NCBI GenBank assembly: GCA_019425655.1
Contig: NQWY01028347.1
Location: 1 to 27,978 of the forward strand
From: Rhizophagus prolifer
Taxonomy: Eukaryota > Glomeromycota > Glomeromycetes > Glomerales > Glomeraceae
DNA: 27,978 nucleotides
Direction: 5' to 3'
Below are positions 10,499 to 20,304 of the stretch, in pieces. Made by a program: the position numbers and the translations under genes. The notes below the pieces were generated by a model that ran no database searches, had not been told where the DNA came from, and saw nothing but the letters and a program-made list of their open reading frames with translations. Within the stretch, counting starts at the first letter, position 1. Each line of letters starts with the position of its first letter.

Positions 10499-11361
10499 TT
10501 ATTCACGCTTTTCGGATTGATTCTGATTTTGACGTTGTTTACGTGCAAGCTTAAGTCTTTGTTCAGACATTGCTTGACGTTGAGAATCTAAAGGTAAAGC
10601 CAAATTTAAATTCTTCATTTTATGATCTAACCTATCGCTGGTGATTTGATGTTTATCAGATCTAGACCTTTGTGAAGATTCAATATTTTTAAGTTTATTG
10701 TTTTCAATAAAAATTGATGCCTTCTTGATAACCTCTTGCATGCTTTTATATAATGCCTTTTCAATAGCAAGGTTAAGGGGTAACCACGCGAAATTAAGAC
10801 CTTCGCCAGTAGTATAAACGCGAGCATTGTCTGATACTTGTGCAAGGTAATAAACAACTCTTTTGGGTCTAATGTAAAAATCATTTAAAAATTTTATTCA
10901 TCACTAATTTTTTTTGGAAGTAAAAGAAATTTGATTAACATAAATTAAAATAATTTACCGTGTTCCGGAAAGATAAGTTATTTCAGCTCTAAAACCTTCT
11001 TCAATTCTTAAATCTCTTACGGAAAGAGCGGTAGTTTCGATAGTATTACGAAGAGCGCATCTCATATTATTTTTGATAATTTTAGATCAAAAATTAACGT
11101 GAAAAAAATAAATCATGAGACATCGTTATACGAGATAAAGACGCGTAGAAAAATTAAAGGTTTTGCTATTAAGTTTTAATCTACAATTAATAATAATACA
11201 CACTTTACTTCGTCTTCTTGACGAATTACTGTACCCTTTGGTGCGGTCCAATGTTTTTTATGAGAAAAAGTATCGTTTAACAATAAAAATTCAACTTGTC
11301 TTTGTATACGATAAGTGAGTATTCCTGTAACATGGAGAGGTTGTGACTTGTTCTCGTCCAT
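10499..11361 (-). CDS. Ap4A-hydrolase-like Nudix protein with degenerate Nudix box
   Basis: Three exons, 11361-11204, 11060-10959 and 10868-10499, joined in frame give 209 residues. The fold resembles asymmetric diadenosine tetraphosphate hydrolase (NUDT2-like): VEFLLLNDTFSHKKHWTAPK, later RVVYYLAQVS, then FAWLPLNLAIEKALYKSMQE near the end of the domain. In active enzymes the Nudix box is G-x5-E-x7-R-E-U-x-E-E. Here it reads G-TVIRQ-E-DEVKCAL-R-N-T-I-E-T, so the first E of REUxEE is N and the last E is T. Loss of metal-binding acids suggests a weak or inactive enzyme that may only bind nucleotide or RNA. After the domain a basic Lys/Gln/Arg/Asn tail runs to three stops in a row (TAA TAG TAA), while the zinc-finger frame is already open. 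The protein may therefore be the N-terminal part of the CCCH-W2 protein. Confidence 0.82.
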
Positions 11362-11784
11362 AAGAAAAGGAAAGATGCAATAGAAAAGAACTCTAAAGTA
11401 TACACTTAAAACAATTAGTTAAAATTGGAACAAAAACGAAGAAGACCACTTTTATTTCCAATCAGTCCTAAAGTATTTTGTTCGTAGAATCAAAAAAAAA
11501 AAGGGATTTGTCTGTTTGACTTTAATAAAGCAACAAAATGTATAAGTTTCTTGATCTCAACTAACCATTCTATAGTCGTGTAACCGCTGCTGCGTATCGT
11601 CCGCTTTATCCCGGCGTTTAAGTGGTTACAGTTTATCATCCTACGTATTGTGGTAATGTTGTAGTCCAATTTTTTATGCGATCATAATTTATGTGATATC
11701 GTATAATTCAGGTTTTACTAAAAATGATAATATCACATAATTAGCATTGATGTTATGATTGTGATCATTATTTGATTATATATT
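11362..11784. other. Intergenic region with an AT-rich inverted repeat
   Basis: Upstream region of the Nudix gene. It holds no convincing gene. A GC-richer patch lies at 11583-11622, and an imperfect inverted repeat occurs at 11684-11742. Confidence 0.45.
11684..11742. repeat. Imperfect inverted repeat, ATGTGATAT arms
   Basis: The arm atgtgatat at 11691-11699 is matched by atatcacat at 11730-11738, and both arms extend by a few A/T bases with one bulge. The loop is about 30 bases. It could be a hairpin, a protein site or the remains of a small inverted-repeat element. There is no further evidence. Confidence 0.35.
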
Positions 11785-12120
11785 TCACATAATTTTTATT
11801 ATAAAAAAATAATTTATGTTATGCCACATCATAAAATCGTCGTCCCTGGATCCCTGCCCGCAGCGCATCTTTTTGTTGAAGAATATCATGTGAATGGAGT
11901 ACAAACTCCCTGAGTCAATTGAAACTACATGAACTTCTGCTTGAGTTTCAATATACCCAATGAAATATCCAATTAAGTTTACAATTACAATCTGGTCATT
12001 TATTACACTTCCCTTTATTTCAAAATGAAATGGGTACAGATCATGCTTTATTGGATTTGTATCGTTCTTATGATTGCTGATGTTTAACGTAACAATGATT
12101 TCAATTAAAATTTTGTGCAC
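11785..12120 (-). CDS. Doubtful small ORF of unknown function
   Basis: A 111-residue open frame with a plausible protein-like centre (HFEIKGSVINDQIVIVNLIG, then a segment with ETQAEVHVVSIDSGSLYS) and an AT-driven tail. The middle could be a small beta-rich fold, but I cannot name a family. Upstream on the same strand (about 12200-12330) are further coding-like pieces in shifting frames. The region may hold a decayed or spliced gene. There is no promoter, intron or neighbour evidence to decide. Confidence 0.3.
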   Translation of the reverse strand: MHKILIEIIVTLNISNHKNDTNPIKHDLYPFHFEIKGSVINDQIVIVNLIGYFIGYIETQAEVHVVSIDSGSLYSIHMIFFNKKMRCGQGSRDDDFMMWHNINYFFIIKIM

Positions 12121-12516
12121 GAAAGGTCATTGTTATAAAATTTTATTATATTTGAATGATAATAATTAATAATGATTTCCTTTTGAATTTTTTTATATAA
12201 TATTTTCTTTAGCTATCAAAGTTTCGTCAATATTCTCATCAATTACATTTGAAGATATTTTATCATGTAAATCTTTAAGATGTAATCTTGACACATTCTT
12301 CCCATACAATGATCTCTATAATTTTGCTTAGGATCATTCTCCCTCTTTTAATTTTTCCTTGCTTTAACTAACAAAACAGGTTTCTGAGTTTCTTAGTTGC
12401 TTGCATAGGGAAAACCTGATTTTTAATGATAAGCAATTGTATTACAACTGTATTACCAATTACCAAACAAAAATTAGCAGTTCCCAGATCACAGTTTTCT
12501 TACTTGTCCTTTAACG
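12121..12516. other. Intergenic region with possible gene remnant
   Basis: Between about 12200 and 12340 the minus strand carries short open pieces in two frames (DPKQNYRDHCMGRMC, then DLHDKISSNVIDENIDETLI) that look like eroded coding sequence. The rest is AT-rich spacer and the promoter side of the following F-box gene. Confidence 0.35.
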
Positions 12517-13555
12517 ATGAATACAACAAATTCAGTAGAGAACCAGCAAATGATTCTTCGTTTACCACCAGAAATATTAGGAAAAATATTATTATTAACG
12601 TCCTTACAAACTCGTACAACGATATTATCAAGTGTCTGTAAAAACTTTAATCATTTTATATTTAATCACGATATTTTATGGTCAAAATTAAATCTAAATT
12701 CATTAAAGAATATTACAAACTTTACTATACCGAAAATATTTAATCATTATATACCAAATGACACAAAAAACTTTATAAGAGAATTATTTATTAATGACGT
12801 TAATATTAATAAAGAAAGTTTAAAAGTTATATTGGTAAATTGTATGAATCTTAAAAGTTTACATTTAAGAACCTATAAAGATCTGGATATGGAAATCGTT
12901 AAAAATCTTCTTGAAGAACTATATGGTGAAAAGAGTGAACAGAACAGGGGCAAGAAGTGCAAGCTCAAGAAGAAAATAATGTGAAGGAACAATCATCATT
13001 AACAGTTGCGAAAAGACCTATTTGCAATTTAACGACAATTTATTGGTATCTTGATCATGATTTATGGATTTGGTGGGGTCCCCCAGTAAAAACTTCTTTG
13101 GAATCTACATTACAAAAATTATCAAATGATCCTAAGGCAAGGCTACAGTTAAAGTCCCTTGGTGTGATTTTTGTAATCAGAAACAAGCCAGTTTCTTAAT
13201 TCCTTGCGGTGGAGACTTACATGAACAAAAATGGAGTGTTTTTGGTTGTTTTGAATGTACTGATAATGGTAATATTCAATCTCATTTTAAATGTGATGAA
13301 TGTTTAAAAGCTGAAAAATTAAAAGATCAATTGGCTATATCTGCTTTAGAAAGTTTGGCTCAAACTGATGATAATTCAAATGGTTCATTTAATATAGTTG
13401 AAGAAATTATTAATGTAATTAATGAAGGTGATAATGAAGCAGAAAATGATGTTATCACCGTTGAAGATGATATTGAAGACGTTGTCGTCTATATTTATTT
13501 GTTGCTTTTGATTTCAGAAATTTCAGAACGTATTTACAGTCATAAAGATGTATGA
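12517..13555 (+). CDS. F-box protein with cysteine-rich C-terminal domain, frame broken twice
   Basis: The first 155 codons give an F-box (LPPEILGKILLLTSLQTRTT onward, VCKNFNHFIF, ILWSKLNLNSL) and the start of a leucine-rich region (VNCMNLKSLHLR). The coding signal then moves to another frame around 12928-12950 (VKEQSSLTVAKRPICNLTTI, DLWIWWGPPV) and again around 13145-13165, where a cysteine-rich segment begins: CDFC, IPCGG, GCFEC, KCDEC. That spacing suggests a zinc-binding domain. An acidic Glu/Asp/Asn tail follows, and the last frame stops at 13553-13555. The final segment may include a small intron ending near ttgatttcag. Both frame changes behave like one missing base. This may be a pseudogene, but the same kind of slip occurs in essential neighbours, so assembly error is equally likely. 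The role, if intact, is substrate adaptor of an SCF ubiquitin ligase. Confidence 0.65.
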
Positions 13556-13729
13556 ATGCATATTTCAGAAGGTTTGTATTTAGTAAATTAAATATTTTGG
13601 TTGGTATTATGTAAATTATTTATTTATTTAACAATATGAATTTAATATATAACCATAATATAATTATTATTGTAAATTAAATTCACCTAAAATAAAATGA
13701 ATTTTTTAATAATCAAAACTTAACAAGAC

Positions 13730-16491
13730 TTATTTGAGTTTAAATCCGAATATTTTACCCTTTGACCCGCTTTTACTACTATCATCGCTACGATCTCTTC
13801 TTTCTTCATTAAGAGGTAAACTCAATGATCTTGGTTTATGTCTCTTAACAAATAGAGAAGAAAGTACATCATTTTTTTTACCACTCTTTTTATTTTCTGT
13901 ATTAGTAGGACTTCCAACTTTAATTTCAGTAGAAGATTGTCTCCGATGATGTTTTTGTAATAGAGATTGTTCTTGTATTTCTTTTAATAAACTTGAACTC
14001 GAACCAGATTTCTTTCGACTATGATAAAGAGTAATTGGAGATGGTGGTTGTTCGACCTTATTATCATTATTAAGAATGTTTGTTGGTTGTACAACATTTG
14101 CTCTCATTTGGTCAGTTGCAACAATACAACGATTTTTAAGAACCTTTGAGAATTCATATTTTTTAAATCTATCAGGATTACTATTTCCGTAACTTGATGA
14201 ATTAGAATCAATTGATGCTCTAGAAGCTATTGATGCTATACTATCTCGACGTGATATTAATCCACCACGTGATATTGGTCTTGGACCTTTTAATACCCAT
14301 CTGAATTGTTCCGTTGCTGCTTCTTCATTACCAAATTGTTTATAAAATAATTCACCAAGCTATTGAAATCAATTAGTAATCATAAATTAGTAAAATAAAC
14401 GAATAAACAAATAAATCTACAAATAAATAAACAATACTTTACCTCGTATCTACAATGTGGAATAACCCATGTCTCTGAAACTATACCAGTTTCCAGGGAC
14501 AAACATTCACAAAGTGTCTTTTGCGCTATTGTGGGATCATCTTGATTTAAGAATTTTTCAAATACTCCGCGAATAAGTAGATATATAGCATTATCATCTA
14601 TATCGACGGATTCTTCATGTTTCTTCCAAGTGGATTCTAATAAATTTGCCCATCTCTTTTTTAATTCCAAAGGCATATAAAAGATATCTCTTCTTAAATA
14701 TAATATAATAAATATTAAAAATGGTGTAACTGAATTCTTTTCTACATCTCTAGAAGAATGACGTCCGGCAAATTTATTATATCTATTGGTTTTTGGTTCT
14801 TTTTTATCAGAATTATTACTTCCCCCTACTCCAAATCCAACTAATCCACTCGCGCTTGTTCCTAATAATCCAATACTATTCGCTACGCTTCTGCTGTTAT
14901 TTTCATTATTTTGATTTGTCATAGCTTTTGTTTGTTTAAGGACATCTAAAGCTTCTTTCATTGCTATTTGACCTGATTTAATAATAAGGTAACATCCTGC
15001 TAAACATAGTCCACAAAATGGCCTTAATTCAAATTCAAAGAATTTTAATAATGAATTATCTTTCTTTGTACTTCCATCCTTTGAAAGCAAACGTGATGAT
15101 CCATGTATTGATCCATGAATTGATCCGTGAAGTCTTATAGATCCGTTTTTACCTGTAAAAACTATTGTATTACCATAAAACAATAACTCAAATATGTCTT
15201 TTGCTGCTGAAAAATCAAGATTTATTAGATATGTCATCCCCTTTTCAAATCTATAATTTGTACTTGTAACTCCAATAATTTCACAATTAATTATTCCACT
15301 TGTTATATGATTTAATGCTTCTTTTATTTGTCCGGTCTTTCTAGCTTGTTGACATGCCATAAATAGAAATGGTGAACTTTTCCTGTTATAACTTACGGAT
15401 ATTTTTTAACGCATTCCTGTACAATTGTACCGGCTTTGGTTAATGACAATGCAGGATCAGCAAGTCCACGCGGGAGGAATAAATAATTTATGAGAAGGAA
15501 AAACGCAGCGAAAGGTGCTCTAACACCATCACGACTATAACAATTTTCTAACATTTGGATACCCTGATCACGTTCAGCATTAAATCCAATCGCCTTTAGT
15601 ATTGATTGAAATGAACCGGGAACAATTGATAAGATAAAATAAAAGACCCCAATTCCGAATTCCAAACAATCTTCAATATCGGAGAATATTTCTACATTAT
15701 TATTAATCCCATCAAGTGTTACGCTTGATCCATCTTGATTGTGATTCTTATTTCCACCAAAACCAACCATATTACTTATACTCCCTCTTCCTAATATTGC
15801 ACTTCCAATACTCCATCTATTACTTGAACTACTTAATTCATGCTTATGTGTATCATTTTTTCCCGCATCACTTTTAATTCGATCAATTTCGTCACGAACT
15901 TTTGAATAAGTTTTCCATGCTTTACGTAAATTAAATGCCCCTTTAATTTCACTTCCTCCAACAACTTGTAAAATGGCATGGAAAAGAAGAATATCTGCCA
16001 TTGCTAATTCACAATCCCATCGATAATTTGCACGTAATGATGCGAATCCTGCTTCATCTTCTGATGGGCTATCATTTGGTCTAATATATGCCTTCCATAT
16101 CTCTGTTCTGAACAGTGAAAACGATGTTTCCTACAAGAAAAAAAAAAATCAAATTAGTTTCATGTAATATAAATAATTATTGCTAATCCAAATCATAAAT
16201 ATCTTACAAAATCATCCTTATTTTCACAAACTTTTATGGCTAATTTTTCAGCTTCTATTAGGGCATTTGTTAATTCTGGGCTTTCATTATCTGATGATTG
16301 ACCTGTCATTAAATGTTTAACTAATTGCATTTCAGCATAAGTAACATTCCACCTTGGTATACCATTTTTAAACCGATTAAAAATTCCTTCTGCTTCATTA
16401 AATTCATTATTCCAAACTTTCTTTACTGCTATTCATGAGTTGAATTGTTTGAATTTTTTTCGTTGTTATTCTGAACATCAGCGAATAACAT
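13730..16491 (-). CDS. IML2: IML2/TTC39 family TPR protein
   Basis: Exons on the minus strand: from about 16429 to 16208, 16130-15397, 15382-14443, 14359-13730, about 840 residues. The family covers yeast Iml2 (inclusion-body clearance, lipid-droplet linked) and animal TTC39. Recognisable features are the helical repeat start VWNNEFNEAEGIFNRFKNGI, CELAMADILLFHAILQVVGG, AFNLRKAWKTYSKV, FGIGVFYFILSIVPGSFQSI, KAIGFNAERDQGIQMLE, APFAAFFLLINYLF and SPFLFMACQQARKTGQIKEA, then GNEEAATEQFRWVLKGP. A Ser/Asn-rich insert lies at about 15700-15850. The Ser/Lys/Arg-rich C-terminus looks disordered. The start is unsettled: an ATG at 16491 opens a Asn-rich frame (MLFADVQNNNEKNSNN) that is one base out of phase with the first homologous exon. 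The gap between exons at 15383-15396 is only 14 nt (or 20 nt, 15377-15396). This may be the C-terminal half of the gene listed at 16545-18578. Confidence 0.85.
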
Positions 16492-16544
16492 TTGAAGGGA
16501 ATTTGAAGGTACACGAGTATGATTCGATTTTTTGTTAATAACAA

Positions 16545-18578
16545 TTACGCTCTTAAAGTTAATGGATTTGATTCTTCTACTATTGGTGTTAGTAAATTGT
16601 TAACATTTTCAGGTGCATTTGACAAATTGTTAATTTTTTTATTGACAAGAACATTTGATTTGGAGTCATCATTATCTTGTATTACGTTTTCTTCATTATT
16701 TTTGGTTGAAGCGAAAATTGGAGCACGAGAGGCTAAAGGTGACGATGATTTTGGTGTAAAAGTATTCTGATTAACCGGAAAAGCAGTAGATGGGAGTGCA
16801 ATTGACAAATTTGGACGGTTTTTTGATATAGACGATTTTTCTGTATCACTTGCTTCGGATGATTGTAGTTGCTCAGGTAATTTGGTCTTAGAATTGTTTT
16901 GCAAAGATAATTCAGAACTAAATGCGGCAGTTAGCAAACTTGAATTAGGGGGTATAGTAGGTCCATAATTATTTTTCTCTTTACTATACTCATTACTAAA
17001 TTCACCTTTCGAACCATCCAAATGATTCAATTTATAATTCACATTGTCATTTAATTGATTACTAACATCTAAATCAATTTTTTTCCTTTTCAAAGTAGAC
17101 CATCTCCCATTCCCAACTGGCGCACTCCCAACAAAATCACCATCGCCTCTTGCATAATTTGACTGAAAATCAAATTCTCCATCCTCTTCATAATTAAAAT
17201 TTCCCAAACTTTCACTCGGATATTTACGCATAGTATAAGGTTTTTCAAAGGAGGTTGAAGTTTTTTTATCATTAGAATTAATTTCAATAAATTTAATAGG
17301 TTTTTCATGATTCTCCAACATGGATTCATCATTTAAGTCACCAGCTCCTGTTGCGGTAGTTTCATCATTTTCATCACCTGATTCATCATCTAAAGTAGAT
17401 GTTTTAAAGTCAAGAAAATCTTCTTTTGGTGGTTGAAAATATCGACCTCTAATACTTCCACCACCTCCGATGGAAGTTACGATCAATCCTTCATAATCAT
17501 AATCATCATTCGATAATAAAGAATCATCATTCGACAATAAAAAATCATCATCAGTATCAGCTTTAGTTGGATATATCTTAGAAGTACTATTAATACCATT
17601 ATTTTGTTCGTTCAATAGTTCATCTTCTTCTGCAACATTTTTACTCGTACGTTTATGTAAAGGAAATTCACTATCTTGTAGTTTCATTTTATTCTTGTAT
17701 CTATTTAACGATTTGGCACTTCCTCCTGCAGACGATGCGATTGGGATCGGTGATGATGTGGGAGCAGAATTATTGGATATCCTAGTAGTATTACAATCTC
17801 TTTTAGCTTCTAAAATATCGATTGCTGAACTAGTAATTTCTCCGTCATTAATTAAAACGTTAATATTGTCACTACTACGAACAGTGGCACCATATGTTCG
17901 TAATGTTGAGTTCCTATGAAGTGTATTCAAAGGGCTAGATTGACTATATTCTTCTTCCTCAAAAAATATACTACTATCTCGTAGATAATATGTTCGTGCT
18001 TTTTTACCACTTATTACTACGAAAGTTATCCAATATATTTGACAAAAAATGAAAGAAGTTAAAATAAAAACGTAATCGATTGAACGTTTAGATTGAACTA
18101 ACAAACCGGCCTTAAATATTATGTACAGTGAAGAAACCTATAGTGAATGGAATTGTCCAAATTAGGAATTTAATTTAAACAAAACCGGTATTACAAACAA
18201 GGGTGACAAACTTACCCCGCATGTACCTCCTAGTATCCAGCCCAAGTCCCTGATCCAAATTGATGATGTCACCACAATTATCCGAAGTATTCCGAGACCA
18301 ACTAAGTCCCATTCATGATTCCAAGTTGAGAACAGAGTAAGTACTATATGGTGTTTTGGTCTTGAAGGTTGTTGCTGAAAATTTTGAGGATTTGACACTG
18401 ACACTAAAAGAAAGGGTTCAGAATTGTCTGAATTCTCTATTTGTGAAGGAATAGCACTGATATCATTATTATAGGGACTTTTGTTGGAATTTTTAGGGAG
18501 AATAGCTCTCAAAGTTCTTGTCAACTGTGAATAAGGCTGTGTACTGAGGGGTTCTCTTTGAGTCGAAGTCCCTTCCAT
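16545..18578 (-). CDS. Membrane protein with two or more TM helices and long disordered acidic tail
   Basis: Two exons, 18578-18216 and 18110-16545, join in phase 0 and give 642 residues. Residues about 88-125 and 132-154 are hydrophobic (WDLVGLGILRIIVVTSSIWI, WILGGTCGAGLLVQS, YVFILTSFIFCQIYWITFVV), so the protein probably spans a membrane two to three times near its N-terminus. The remaining 480 residues are low-complexity, rich in Ser, Asn, Asp and Glu, with a duplicated DDFLLSNDDSLLSNDD segment. I do not recognise a family. The reading frame stops 53 bases before the IML2 frame begins, and just past the stop another frame reads on sensibly (SVIVINKKSNHTRVPSNSLQ) into the IML2 start. It may therefore be the N-terminus of a membrane-anchored IML2-type protein rather than a separate gene. 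Confidence 0.6.
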
Positions 18579-19098
18579 TATTTATTTTTAACTCTACTCA
18601 TGAAATGTTAGAATGAAAGGTAAAGTGAGAAGAATTAAATATTTAAAAAATGTTATAAAATATATGATAAACACATTCCCTAAACTCATTTTCTTGGTAC
18701 AACGTATTTTAAATTAATAAAACTATAGCATCAATAAGGGAAGGATACTCAGAATTAATTGGTTTTAGCCTGTTTTTCTTTGTCAACATGTGAACATTAG
18801 TTATCTTTATTTATTTAAAATAAAAATGCCGTGACCATATTTTTACACACTACATCGAGTTTCTGTTCGAAATTCAATATAAATTTATATTTATTTTTCT
18901 GAAAATTATTTCGTTGTAATATTCCTTACATATCTTTTTGGTAAAATTTATTTAGGCGACATTTATAATTCAAGATTTATTTTGTAAGGAATATACATAT
19001 TTATAAGAAGACACCAGTAATGTTTCTTAAGATCAACATATCATGTCGATAAAGACGATAAAGACCCAAGGAAATATCTTCTACAATTTTTCTTTTTC
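18579..19098. other. Intergenic region
   Basis: About 520 bases between the start of the membrane-protein gene and the stop of the next minus-strand gene. It is AT-rich and contains the decayed second copy of a C-terminal coding repeat near 19057-19119. Otherwise I see nothing I can name. Confidence 0.5.
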
Positions 19099-19215
19099 TT
19101 AAGGATCAAATTCTGTTGCATCAGAGTCTAAGATGTCTCTATTGCTGAATTGTCGATAAAGACCCAGAGAAATATCATACAACGATTTATCTTTTTCAGG
19201 ATCAAATGTTGTTGC
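19057..19215 (-). repeat. Imperfect 97-nt-spaced direct duplication spanning a C-terminus and its 3' flank
   Basis: Bases 19154-19215 and 19057-19119 are clearly related (cgataaagaccca at the start, ggatcaaat and gttgttgc or ctgttgc at the end). The first copy codes, on the minus strand, for ATTFDPEKDKSLYDISLGLY. The second begins as ATEFDP and then meets the gene's stop codon, after which similarity continues into the 3' flank. The last segment of the gene was duplicated and the outer copy has decayed past the stop. Confidence 0.65.
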
Positions 19216-19964
19216 GATTGATGGATCTTCCCTATCAGTAGTGTAATTAATATGTGATAACAATAATAAAATATACTTGATATTACTAACCTGACATAAA
19301 CATTATCATCGAACTGCGATAGAGTGACTTGTGATGAACGTTTCAAACCATCAAATCCTGAACCGGCTAAACTCTCCGTTCGTAATGATGATTCATCATA
19401 ATATGACGAGTATCCATAAAATGAAGTCTGACCTGGTAACTTGGATGGACGAGGTGTTGGTTTTGAATCAATAGGAGGAGTTGAATCCAATTTTAGTATT
19501 TGTGTTTTAGGTTTTCTTGTGGGGGTTGTTTGTGCCAAGATTGACATTTGCTTTGTAGAACTCGGAGAACGAACAACGCTACTTGAGGTTTCGCGATAGG
19601 ACTTTGATTATTGAAGTAAATGTTAAAAAATTAAATTCATATTACAAAAGAGTGTATATAACACTAAACAAAGGCGATAAAGTACAGTTAATACGTCTTC
19701 AGTAGGAGTTATTTTCTTTCCTCCAACGAAACCAGATTTGTTACGCTTTTCTTCTTCACTAGCTTTAAGAATTATGAGTTTAATCAAACGTTTTTAGCAA
19801 ACTCATTGATATTTTTTCTTATTACAAAAACCTTCGGTTTTGAATGACAGTGGGTAAGGAGCCGGGACGGATCCTATTCCTCCTAAAGACCATGCTGAGA
19901 TTGGTGGAATAGAAATAGATTTTCCGTGTTTATATCTAGCGTAAAGTGAATCCTCGGAAGACAT
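19099..19964 (-). CDS. Unknown 216-residue protein, four exons
   Basis: Exons 19964-19826, 19762-19695, 19601-19291 and 19231-19099 join with consistent phases and GT-AG introns of 59-93 nt. The N-terminus is distinctive: MSSEDSLYARYKHGKSISIP, then AWSLGGIGSVPAPYPLSF. The middle is Ser/Thr/Pro-rich, with basic-proline runs such as PTRKPKTQI that could be phosphorylation sites. The C-terminus carries TFDPEKDKSLYDISLGLYRQ and ends ATEFDP. I cannot assign a family. There is no signal peptide or membrane segment. An alternative exon 1 donor six bases earlier (19832) also keeps frame but is a weaker GTTTTT site. The good splice structure makes a real gene likely. Confidence 0.7.
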
Positions 19965-20304
19965 TTTATGTAGAAAGAACGAACTTAATTTTTTTGTTAA
20001 GAAAAAGCCGAAACTTTAAAATATCATGCACAAAATTACACGTACACGATAATCGGAAATTTATATAATTGGACAATTATATGTTGACTATACTGTATAA
20101 ACAAACCATGTCTGGATTGTCTGGTGTCTCTGGCCACTGATTAAAATTTAATAAACTGTATTATCCTTCTAAAAGTATGTAGATATCAAACATTAGACAC
20201 AATTTTCATACTAGATATTCCTTAATAACGAATACAAAGCATTAATATGTTTTTGTAACATCATGCTATACATCCGTCTGTAAATAATAAATAATTGCAC
20301 AAAA
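19965..20304. other. Intergenic region
   Basis: Spacer of 340 bases between the start of the unknown gene and the 3' end of the VanZ-like gene. It is AT-rich, with no open frame or repeat of note. It presumably carries the promoter of the unknown gene. Confidence 0.5.

Noticed and set aside
15383-15438. A normal 56-nt intron in IML2 ending at a later AG
   Set aside because: It keeps frame but would delete SPFLFMACQQAR, which matches a conserved IML2/TTC39 helix, so the shorter gap is preferred.
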